Of a stretch of DNA of 64,000 bases, positions 55,201 through 63,255 are shown piece after piece. Numbering within the stretch: position 1 is the stretch's first letter; every line of letters begins with the position of its first letter. The notes beneath the pieces are model-generated. The model did not search any database and was not told where the DNA came from. It saw only the letters and a list, made by a program, of their open reading frames with translations. Source of the stretch: Aristolochia californica (Eukaryota > Streptophyta > Magnoliopsida > Piperales > Aristolochiaceae); NCBI GenBank assembly GCA_029961685.1, contig JARWKL010000015.1, positions 17,172,801 to 17,236,800 on the forward strand, given 5' to 3'. Both the position numbers and the translations under genes were made by a program.

Positions 55201-58011
55201 GCAAATGACCTAATAATCCAAAAATTTCTAGGAGTAGAAAAAATTAAATTCTCAAGTTAACGTGCGGTGGGATATTTACCAGAGCCAAACAACCCACTTT
55301 TTGCCTATTTTACAAAAAGTGGTCCTAACAATCCTTGATCATTAAAAATGTTTGGAACAATTAATGATGTGTATTAGCTACATTTTTTGTTAGAAATGAT
55401 TTATAGTTTGTGAGTTAACACTCAGTTCAAAATGCCTAGCCCCCCCTTTTCCAATGATTGCAAAACAAAATATATCAAAAACTAAAGGAGTTTACAATCC
55501 ATAAAAATCACATATACTTTTTGGAATTATCACTCTCTGCATTGATGCATTTCCATTTTGGATGTTCAATTTTTTTTCCAATCAAAACTTGAGTTTTCAC
55601 TCACCCATTTTTCTCGTAAACAAAAAGATAAGGCAAACAGATCACAAAAAAAATGAAAATTTTAGAGTTTATGTATGCAAAAAATTGAAAACTATAATAA
55701 ATGTAAGTGAAGAAAATTATTTCACACACTAAAAAGGAACACCAAAGTTTTGTTATCCATGATTGGGAAATTCCACTAGTACAATCCCTAATAGCTTGGT
55801 GGAAATTTATAAGAAAGAGATTTATAATTGATCCTAACTTGTTTTAAATGTTGTCGATATACATGCCTGAAACATGTTGAAGATGCAAATGACCTAATGA
55901 TCCGAAAATTTCAAAGAGTAGAAAAAATTAAATTCTCAAATTAACGTACGGTGTGATATTTAGCAGAGCCAAACAACCCACATTTTGCCTATTTTACAAA
56001 AAATGGACCACTCAATGTTAGATTATCGTAAATGTTTTGATCGATTAATGATGTGTAACGGCTATGATTTTTTTAAGAAATGACATATGGTTTGTAAGTT
56101 AACTCAGTTAAAAATGCCTCGCCTCCCCTTTTCCGATGATTGCAAAACCTAATATATAAAAAACTAAAAGAGTTTACAATCCTTAAACATCACATATTCT
56201 TTTTGGAATTATCTTCTCTCAGCATTTATGCAATTCCATTTTGGATGTTTCATTTTTTTTCATATCCAAACTTTAGTTTTCACTCTCACATTTTTCTTGT
56301 AGACAAAAAGAAAAGGCAAATAGATCACAACAAAATGAAACTTTTTGAGTTTATGTTTGCAAAAAATTAAAAAATATAATAAATGTAAGTGAATAAAATT
56401 ATTTCACGCACTAAAAATGAACACCAAAGTTTTGTTATCCTTGTTTGGGAAATTCCACTAGTACAACCCCTAATTGCTTAGTGGAATTTTATAAGAAAGA
56501 GATTTCTAATTGATCCTAACATGTTTTAAATGTGGATATGCATGCCAGAAACATGTTGAAGATGCAAATGACCAAATGATTCAAAAATTTCAAGGTGAAG
56601 AAAAAATTAAATTCTCAAGTTAACGTGCGGTGGGATATTTACTAGAGCAAAACAACCCACTTTTTGCCTATTTTACAATAAATGGACCTAACAATCATAT
56701 ATCATCGTAAATGTTTTGATTGATTATTGATGTGTAACAGCTATAATTTTTGTTAGAAATGACTTATGGTTTGGGAGTCAACACTCAGTTAAAAATACCT
56801 CGCCCCCCTTTTCTAAAGATTGCTAAACCTAATATATAAAAAACTAGAGTTTTCGATCCTCAAAAAATCACAGATCCTTTTTGAAATTATCTTCTCTCAG
56901 CATTTGTGCATTTCCATTTTGGATGTTTAATTTTTTTTAAAATCCAAACTTGAGTTTTCACTCTCCCATTTTTCTCGTAAACAAAAAGATAAGGCAAATG
57001 GATCACAACAAAATTAAAATTTAAGAGTTTTGTATGCAAAAAAGTTGAAAAATATAATAAATGTAAGTTAAGAAAATTATTTCACACACTAAAAATGAAC
57101 ACCAAAGTTTTGTTATCCATGTTTGGGAAATTCCACTATTACAACCCCTAAAACTAGGTGGAAATTTATAAGAAAGATATTTCTAATTAATCCTTACATG
57201 TTTTAAATGTGGATATGCATGCCTGAAACATGTTAAAGATGCAAATGACCTAATGATCCGAAAATTTCAAGCTGTAGAAAAAATTAAATTCTCTAGTTAA
57301 CGTGCGGTGGGATATTCACCACAGCCAAACAACCCACTTCTTACCTATTTTACAAAAAGCGGACCTAACAATGTTAGATCATCGTAAATGTTTTCAACGA
57401 TTAATGTTGTGTAACGGCTATGATTGTTTGTTTCAAATGACTTATGGTTTGGAACTTAACACATAGTTAAAAATGCCTTGCCCCCCCTTTTCAGATGATT
57501 TCAAAACCTAATATATAAAAAACTAAAAGAGTTTAGAATCCTTAAAAATCACAGATACTTTTTTGAATTATCTCTCTCAGCATTTGTGCATTTCTATTTT
57601 GGATGTTCAATTTTTTTTCAAATCTAAACTTGAGTTTTCACTCTCCCATTTTTCTCGGAAACAAAAAGTTAAGGCTAATAGATCACAACAAAATGAAAAT
57701 ATTAGAGTTTATGTATGCAGAAAATTGAAAACTATAATAAATGTAAGTGAAGAAAATTATGTCACACACTAAAAATGTACACCAAAGTTTTGTTATCCAC
57801 GTTTGGGAAATTCCACTAGTACAACCCCTAATAGCTTGGTGGAAATTTATTTGAAAGAGATTTCTAATTGATCCTAACATGTTGTAAATGCGGATATGCA
57901 AGTCTGAAACATGCTGAAGATGGAAATGACCTAATGATCCAAAAATTTGCAGAAGTAGAAAAAATTAAATTCTCAATTTAGCGTGCGGTGGGATATTTAC
58001 CAGAGCATCAA

Positions 58012-58031
58012 CCCCCCCCCCCCCCCCCCCC
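58012..58031 (+). repeat. Poly-C tract, 20 C
   Basis: Block III. The monomer is deleted so that ATTTACCAGAGC joins ATCAACCCC directly; roughly 200 bp upstream of the tract is missing. Confidence 0.95.
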
Positions 58032-58696
58032 TCTTTTCCCATGATTGAAAAACCAAATATATAAAAAAATAAAAGAGTTTACAATCCGTAAAAATCACAT
58101 ATACTTTTTGGAATTATCTCTCTTAGCATTTGTGAATTTTCAGTTTTTGGATGTTCAATTTTATTTCAATTCAAAACTTGAGTTTTCACTCTCCCATTTC
58201 TCGAAAACAAAAAGATATGGCAAATAGATCACAACAAAATGAAAATTTTAGAGTTTATGTATGCAAAAAATTGAAAAATATAATAAATGTAAGTGAAGAA
58301 AATTAATTCACACACTAAAAATGAACACCAAAGTTTTGTTATTGATGTTTGGGAAATTCCACTAGTACAACCCCTAATAGCTTGGTGGAATTTTATAAGA
58401 AAGAGATTTCTATTTGATCCTGACATGTTTTAAATGTGGATATGAATGCCTAAAACATGTTTAAGATGCAAATGACCTAATGATCCAAAAGTTTCGAGTA
58501 GAAACAATAAAATTCTAGTGTTAACATGCAGTGGGATATTTACCAGAGCCAAACAACCCACTTTTTCCCTATTTTAGAAAAAGCGGACCTAAGAATTTTA
58601 GATCATCGTAAATGTTTTGATCGATTAATGATGTGTAACGGCTATGATTTTTCTTGGAAATGACTTAAGGTTTTGAAGTTAAGACACAGTTAAAAA

Positions 58697-58697
<1 letters not shown>

Positions 58698-58743
<46 letters not shown>
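58698..58743 (+). repeat. Poly-C tract, 46 C (longest in window)
   Basis: Monomer-fixed site in block III, followed by TG and 5 more C. Confidence 0.95.
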
Positions 58744-59434
58744 TGCCCCCCTTTTCCAATGATTGCAAAACCTAATATAAAAAAAAAAAACTAAAAGAGT
58801 TTAAAATCCTTAAAAATCACAGATACTTTTTGGAATTATCTTCTCAACATTTGCGCATTTCCATTTCTTATGTTCAATTTTTTTTTCAAATCCAAACTTT
58901 AGTTTTCAGTCTCCCATTTTTCTCGTAAACAAAAAGATAAGGCAAATAGATCACAACAAAATGAAAATTTTAGAGTTTCTATATGCAAAAGATTGAAAAC
59001 TATAATAAATGTCAATGAAGAAAATTATTTCACACACTAAAAATGAACACCAAAGTTTTGTTATCCATGTTTGGGAAATTCCTCTAGTACAACCCCTAAT
59101 AGCTTGGTGGAATTTTATAAGAAAGAGATTTCTAATTGACCCTAACATGTTTTAAATGTGCATGTGCAAGTCTGGAACATGTTGAAGATGCAAATGACCA
59201 AATGATCCAAAAATTTCAAGTAGTAGAAAAAATTAAATTCTCAAGTTAACGTGCGGTGGGTTCTTTACTAGAGCCAAACAACCCACTTTTTGCCTATTTT
59301 ACAAAAAGCGGACCTAAAAATCATAGATCATCAAAAATATTTTGATCGATTAATGATGTGTAACGGCTACAATTTTTGTTAGAAATAACTTATGGTTTGG
59401 GAGTCAAATCTCTGTTACAAACGCCACACCGCCC

Positions 59435-59436
<2 letters not shown>

Positions 59437-59468
<32 letters not shown>
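59437..59468 (+). repeat. Poly-C tract, 32 C
   Basis: Monomer-fixed site in block III, with a CA-rich left flank (CCACACCGCCCAA) unlike most monomers. Confidence 0.95.
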
Positions 59469-59470
<2 letters not shown>

Positions 59471-60148
59471 TCCCTTTTCTCATAATTGTGAAACCAAATA
59501 TATAAAAAACTACAATCAGTAAAATTCACATATACTTTTTGAAATTATCTCTCTCAGCATTTGTGTATTTACATTTAGGATGTTCTTTTTATTTCAAATC
59601 AAAACTTGAGTTTTCACTCTCCCATTTTTCTCGTACACAAAAAGATAAGGCGAATAGTTCACAAAAAAATGAAAATGTTAAAGTTTATGTATGCTAAAAA
59701 TTGAAAACTATAATAAATGTAAGTGAATAAAATTATTTCACGCTCTAAAAATGAACTCCAAAGTTTTGTTTTCCATGTTTGGGACATTCCACTAGTACAA
59801 CCCCTAATAGCTTGGTGGAGTTTTATAAGAAAGAGATTTCTAATTGATCCTAACATGTTTTAAATGTGGATATGCATGCCTCAAACATGTTGAAGATGCA
59901 AATGACCTAATGATCCAAAAATTTCAAGGTGTAGAAAAAATTAAATTCTCAAGTTAACGTGCGGTGGATATTTACCAGAGCCAAACAACCCACTTTTTGT
60001 CCATTTTATAATAAACGGAACTTCCAATCATAGATCATCGCAAATGTTTTGATCGATTAATGATGTGTAATGGCTATAATGTTTGTTAGAAATGACTTAT
60101 GGTTTGGGAGTCAACAATCAGTTAAAAATGCCTCGCCCCCACGGAATA

Positions 60149-60157
60149 CTGATACCA
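60149..60157 (-). promoter_or_regulatory. Primer-binding site matching tRNA-iMet 3' end
   Basis: The - strand reads TGGTATCAG, the nine bases complementary to the 3' end of plant initiator tRNA-Met. It is the standard caulimovirid (and many LTR-element) minus-strand primer site. The match stops there, because the next bases are TATTCC rather than the usual GAGC. It lies at the edge of the element, about 9-10 bases from satellite, as expected if integration used the minus-strand discontinuity. Confidence 0.65.
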
Positions 60158-60840
60158 AAAGCACTACTGCTATGATATCAACGACACAAAGTCTCTAATA
60201 GACTTGCACACACAGTGGAAGAAAACCTAGGGATGAGGGTAGCGGAACTAGAATCCTAGGGATTTCTACTTACACACTGGCTACAGGCAGCGGAAAACAT
60301 CGATGACTCACACAATACTATTCCTACAGTTATATTTCGACAGTCCTATCATTTCACTATCATATCACTCCTGCTTCCTACCACATGTCACTGCTTTGTA
60401 CTCGTTTGTGTCTATTTCATAGCTATCTAATATGCCCAACATGACTTCTGCTGCTACTTAGAACTTCTTCGGGGTTTGACCCTATTCCTGTCGGCTTACC
60501 ACCACGTGGGCAATTCCGTCAATGCGGTCCTCACGGTCTCCAGAGGGCCCCAAGCCGTTCCTATTAACCGTTGCGGCTCCATGGCTGCTTCACCAGGGTA
60601 GAGCACAGCTCCGTTTCGTTTTCTACCTCGGAGTGTAGCCGAATAATTCCAAGTCTCTAGCTTCTGTCCTATTTGGCACTATTTCGATACTTTTTCTTTT
60701 TGACAAGTGAACAGTAAACATGAATAGTAATCATGAAAAGTAACCATGAATAGTAAAAATGAACAGTACTTTTGAACAGTAACTTTGGAACAGTAATTAC
60801 AAACACTGTGGAGATCATATATATAGATGTGGAATATGAA
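60158..60840 (-). other. Probable pregenomic RNA leader
   Basis: About 680 bases between the TATA region and the primer-binding site, which is similar to caulimovirid leaders. There is no long ORF on either strand. The central part (about 60,480-60,620) is GC-rich and could fold strongly. I see no clear poly(A) signal. The assignment rests on position only. Confidence 0.4.
60709..60787 (-). repeat. 13-bp tandem repeat, six copies
   Basis: On the + strand a GAAYAGTAA-like core starts at 60,709, 60,722, 60,735, 60,748, 60,761 and 60,774, so the period is 13 bp with degenerate spacers (ACAT, TCAT, CCAT, AAAT, TTTT, CTTT). On the - strand, the sense strand of the element, the core is TTACTGTTC. 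It lies just downstream of the TATA box, within the presumed start-site and early leader region. Confidence 0.85.
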
Positions 60841-60910
60841 CAGTAATAACAACAACTGTGGAGATCGTATTTATATATGCAGACCATGAACAGTAATAAC
60901 AAATACTGTA
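60788..60910 (-). repeat. 50-bp tandem repeat, 2.5 copies, holding the TATA boxes
   Basis: The + strand GAACAGTAAT core begins at 60,788, 60,838 and 60,888, exactly 50 bp apart. Copies 1 and 2 share ACTGTGGAGATC followed by a TATA-rich stretch. Copy 3 is cut short after about 23 bp. The core is the same as in the neighbouring 13-bp array, so the 50-bp unit may have grown out of it. Confidence 0.85.
60868..60877 (-). promoter_or_regulatory. TATA box of the pararetroviral promoter
   Basis: The - strand reads TATATAAATA, a near-ideal plant TATA box. The other 50-bp copy has a weaker TATATATA at about 60,818-60,825. A start near 60,840 would give a leader of about 690 bases to the primer-binding site. 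Confidence 0.5.
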
Positions 60911-61390
60911 CGAATCACAATAGTACAAACATGCAGAAAATATAAAAACATTGTTCAAAACTGAAAAATAGAAAAACATAACTAAATACATACCCTTAAA
61001 AAGGGAAAAGAAAATACTACTTAGCTACATAACTCCCGAAGTTACCAACTGTGGCACCGGTCGGTTCCCTCTTTTCTACTCAGCCATTATGGCTATTAAG
61101 CACATACTGTGCTTGAGGAACTTGCCGGAGAAAGATCGCCGGAAATCGATTTCTTCTTCGAATACGAATGCGTCGTCAATTTTTGAGTTGATCCAAGTTC
61201 GAATGTCTCAACCTCTGGTGGAGAGTCGAATTTATAGCTGAAGATCTTTCATGTCTTTCGCTTTTACCCTTGATTGAAAGGTGTGTGTTTAAAGACAAAG
61301 GGTAACTTTTGTCTTTTTGGCGTGTCATTTTTGCCCTTGCATTATTACCTTTCGGCACCAAAAGCAGGGGTAGAAATGTCTTTTCTGCGT
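60911..61390 (-). other. Upstream promoter region without clear motifs
   Basis: AT-rich to about 61,020, then mixed composition. A 74-codon open frame on the - strand (61,400-61,176) has no recognisable features and lies where a promoter is expected, so I treat it as non-coding. Confidence 0.35.
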
Positions 61391-61412
61391 GTGACATCAT
61401 GATGATGACGTG
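61391..61412 (-). promoter_or_regulatory. as-1-like ACGT/TGAC motif pair
   Basis: The + strand has TGACAT at 61,392 and TGACGTG at 61,406, 14 bp apart, within an ATCATGATGAT core. Paired TGACG motifs bind TGA-type bZIP factors in caulimovirid promoters such as CaMV 35S (as-1). It lies about 530 bp upstream of the TATA box, which is far for as-1. Function is inferred only. Confidence 0.35.
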
Positions 61413-61425
61413 TAGGAATCCTTTT

Positions 61426-61513
61426 TAGCCATCATTTTTGACTTGGTGTAGCCGTCATTGATGACATTTGTAGCCGCCTTTGCAGACTTTTTAGCCGCCT
61501 TTGCATACTTTGA
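61426..61513 (-). repeat. ~22-bp degenerate tandem repeat, four copies
   Basis: On the + strand TAGCC starts units at 61,426, 61,449, 61,471 and 61,492 (spacings 23, 22, 21). The last two share TAGCCGCCTTTGCA followed by ACTTT. Copies 1 and 2 keep TAGCC plus a TCATTNATGAC-like part. This is upstream promoter territory of the - strand element. Confidence 0.75.
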
Positions 61514-61537
61514 TTTCGTCGTGGGCCTTAACGGCTG

Positions 61538-61595
61538 CTGACTAGTCTGCTGACGTGGCTACTGACTAGTCTGCTGATGTGGCTGCTGACTGCTC
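61538..61595 (-). repeat. 24-bp direct repeat with ACGT element, 2.3 copies
   Basis: The + strand CTGACTAGTCTGCTGA core starts at 61,538 and 61,562, with a short third start at 61,586, so the period is 24 bp. Copy 1 contains TGACGTGG (an ACGT-core bZIP site); copy 2 has TGATGTGG at the same place. It probably acts as an enhancer-type repeat of the viral promoter. Confidence 0.75.
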
Positions 61596-61779
61596 ATTCA
61601 GACAGCTGCCTTTCTGTGCACAATTTACAAGTGTGCTCCTTCGAAAAAGTCTTCTGGGCCATCTGGCAGAAGCTTTCCTTTGTTCTTTTTCTGAAGGGGA
61701 TATTTCCTCTGAGGAGTTTCTTCAGCGTAGCCTCGAGACTGATCTTGATGGAAGTCGGAGTCTCTTTATAGCTTTTCAA
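61594..61779 (-). pseudogene. Possible frameshifted C-terminal extension of the 434-codon ORF
   Basis: The frame one base off from the 434-codon ORF stays open for about 60 codons across and beyond its stop, ending at TGA 61,596-61,594. It has no ATG of its own at the start, since it is entered through TTG. Its composition is protein-like (Lys/Arg-rich, with a CxxC near the end: C-K-L-C) and not satellite-like. It may be the original end of the protein, cut off by a single-base change, or chance. The upstream 24-bp promoter repeat begins where it stops. Confidence 0.3.
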
Positions 61780-63070
61780 GACGATCGTCAGTGGGACGGA
61801 GGTCTTGTAGACAAAGCTTCTCTTTTTTTTGAATCAACTGTTGTATGAGCTGTATCAGGTTCTTGAGCCCGCGGATACGCCTGGTTGGCCAGACTACTTC
61901 TGGGCAAGGCTTGGCTTTTGGAACATGTCTGGGATCATATTCCATATTTACGTCACCTTCTTTGATACCTTCAAGTGTCACGACAGAAATGCTCAGAAAC
62001 ATCTTTGTGTCAGTAATAATTTCAGCAATACGGGAAACGAAATGAAGTTGAATTCCTTTACTCTTTTTTATGGAGATGAAACTTTTGCAAGCCTCCATAA
62101 TTTCCTTTGGCATTTTCTCCAACACTGATAAGTCGGTGGAGTGAAGTACCATCTGTTTTATGAATCCATATGCATAAAGCATGGATGGATATTTTGAGTC
62201 TATTTCATGACTCAGCTTCACTTGATTCCAACTGTTGCTGGGCTCAGTGGTGAAGAAGGGAATGCTCATCCCTTTTCCAATTTGTTCATTCCATCTCTCG
62301 AATTGAATAGTATGATCGGATTCGATCTTTGAACGAATGTTGTCCACCTTTTGAGGGCGTAGCGAGGGTTCCTTAGACATAATGTCCGAAAGTTTTAAAG
62401 GTTTAAATTTATTTAAAAACTCAAACTCATTAAAACTAGTTTTATCTGGTTTATTTAGGCTTTTCAACCTTGTAAACTCAGACGGGGTAACCAATTTTGT
62501 CTTGAATGATTTCTCATTACTAGACAAGTCTGTTTCCATCGGGGATGGATCTGTTAAGACGTCCTTTTCAGCTCGAGACTGACAGGTAGAAGTCCCTGAT
62601 TCCGATTTCAACGAAATCGTTAAGGTTTCCTTTCCTACTCTTGACTGGCAGGTAGAAATCCCTGATTCCCCTATCTTCAAAGAAGATTGGGTTGTGATTT
62701 CCTTCTCATGCCTGGCATGACCGGTAGAAATCCCGGGTCGACCTGTGTTGATCAAAACACTAAAGTCATCCATCTGCTGATTAGCTGACGTTGTGGCTTC
62801 CTTTTCTCGCGATGGAGATCTGGTAGAAGTCCCGGAGGAGCTTGGCATTTCATGCCGTCGAGTGAGTTCTTTTAACTCTTCGGTTAATTCTTTAACCTTG
62901 AGTTGTAAGACTTCTCCACTTAACCCGTAACGGGCACAATTCTCATCTATGTCTCCTCGTTTTGAGAGAACTAAAAGACTGTCTAATAGTGACTGTAGGG
63001 TTGAGAGCAATACCGTGAGTGTGGCAATTGCTGCTGCTAGGTCTGTCAAGGTGCTGCTGAGGGGATCCAT
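61766..63070 (-). CDS. Pararetroviral protein of unrecognised function, 434 aa, intact
   Basis: I do not recognise the family with confidence. It is an uninterrupted ATG-to-TAA frame. Residues 1-35 are hydrophobic and Leu/Ala/Thr-rich. Residues 50-72 are a Leu/Glu/Lys heptad-like stretch, so the N-terminus is probably a coiled coil. Residues 78-180 are low complexity with four repeats of an SG-[TI]-ST...R..KE pattern beginning near residues 79, 112, 136 and 158. Residues 256-375 look like the folded core, with W260, GKGMSIPFF, SWNQVK and YAYGFIKQM, followed by a short helical tail to residue 434. By position it follows the capsid gene and precedes the promoter, like the last ORF of caulimovirids (transactivator/inclusion protein in some genera, unknown protein in others). 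Its role is inferred from position alone. The reading frame is intact although the capsid next to it is broken. Confidence 0.75.
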   Translation of the reverse strand: MDPLSSTLTDLAAAIATLTVLLSTLQSLLDSLLVLSKRGDIDENCARYGLSGEVLQLKVKELTEELKELTRRHEMPSSSGTSTRSPSREKEATTSANQQMDDFSVLINTGRPGISTGHARHEKEITTQSSLKIGESGISTCQSRVGKETLTISLKSESGTSTCQSRAEKDVLTDPSPMETDLSSNEKSFKTKLVTPSEFTRLKSLNKPDKTSFNEFEFLNKFKPLKLSDIMSKEPSLRPQKVDNIRSKIESDHTIQFERWNEQIGKGMSIPFFTTEPSNSWNQVKLSHEIDSKYPSMLYAYGFIKQMVLHSTDLSVLEKMPKEIMEACKSFISIKKSKGIQLHFVSRIAEIITDTKMFLSISVVTLEGIKEGDVNMEYDPRHVPKAKPCPEVVWPTRRIRGLKNLIQLIQQLIQKKEKLCLQDLRPTDDRLEKL

Positions 63071-63255
63071 TTTACCTGTCTGTAATACAAGAAAGAAAAT
63101 TCTTCGAGTGGTAAGAGTATCAGGTTAATTATAAAGTTCTCTATAAATGCATGATGCAGTAGCAGAGAATATGACAATAGTGGGACATAAATCACCACGC
63201 TGGCTGCCATGTGTATTTCGGGTAAGCAAAAGCATAACCTAATACAAGAAATATA
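63071..63255 (-). other. Intercistronic spacer between capsid stop and 434-codon ORF
   Basis: 185 bases, AT-rich, with stops in all frames. No protease or reverse-transcriptase remnant is visible in it. If those domains were deleted, the scar lies here or at the capsid end. It ends in a splice-acceptor-like sequence. Confidence 0.6.
63076..63100 (-). promoter_or_regulatory. Splice-acceptor-like site just upstream of the ORF
   Basis: The - strand has a pyrimidine-rich run (TTTTCTTTCTTGTATTACAG) ending at 63,080, followed by ACAGGTAAAATGG, which contains the ORF start ATG. A CTGAT branch-like sequence lies about 40 bases upstream. Some caulimovirids (rice tungro bacilliform virus ORF4, CaMV) express downstream ORFs from spliced RNA. 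The first ATG after this acceptor is the ORF start. CAGGTAAAA also resembles a donor. Confidence 0.4.

Larger units (their letters stand above)
51970..60139 (+). repeat. Satellite array block III, + orientation, distinct subfamily
   Basis: About 12 monomers with private changes: AAATGTGGATATGC in place of AAATGTGGTGGATATGC (for example 53,832, 56,528, 57,200, 58,432, 59,865), and AAAACCTAATATATAAA in place of AAAACCCAATATATAAA. Shortened monomers lie near 52,690, 55,115 (a CACTAGTGTGGAATTTT join) and 58,005. The array ends at the C-tract of its last monomer, against the pararetroviral sequence. No gene is visible. Confidence 0.9.

Noticed and set aside
642..59856. Dozens of 60-100 codon open frames in the satellite
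   Set aside because: They are the same two or three frames of one monomer, interrupted in most copies, extremely Phe/Lys/Asn/Ile-rich as expected from AT-rich DNA, and lacking any domain. I treat them as by-products of the satellite.
1..60139. CRISPR-like or tandem transposon array
   Set aside because: The unit is ~680 bp with no short direct repeat/unique spacer pattern, no terminal repeats and no target-site duplications. It is an ordinary head-to-tail plant satellite with inversions.
60669..60902. 77-codon - strand frame over the promoter repeats
   Set aside because: Its Tyr/Ser/Cys-rich translation simply reads through the 13-bp and 50-bp repeats, so it is not a plausible protein.
61176..61400. 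74-codon - strand frame upstream of the TATA box
   Set aside because: No recognisable features, position within the presumed promoter, and no start context support.
60140..61760. LTR of a Ty3 or Ty1 retrotransposon next to a primer site
   Set aside because: There is no TG...CA boundary before the TGGTATCAG site, no second LTR copy, and the upstream genes are a caulimovirid-type capsid and an unrelated ORF. A pararetrovirus promoter and leader fits better, although a tRNA-iMet site alone cannot decide.
61829..62582. Open frames on the + strand (61,829-62,128, 61,845-62,045 and 62,382-62,582)
   Set aside because: They lie antisense to the 434-codon ORF and mirror its codon pattern. No features of their own.
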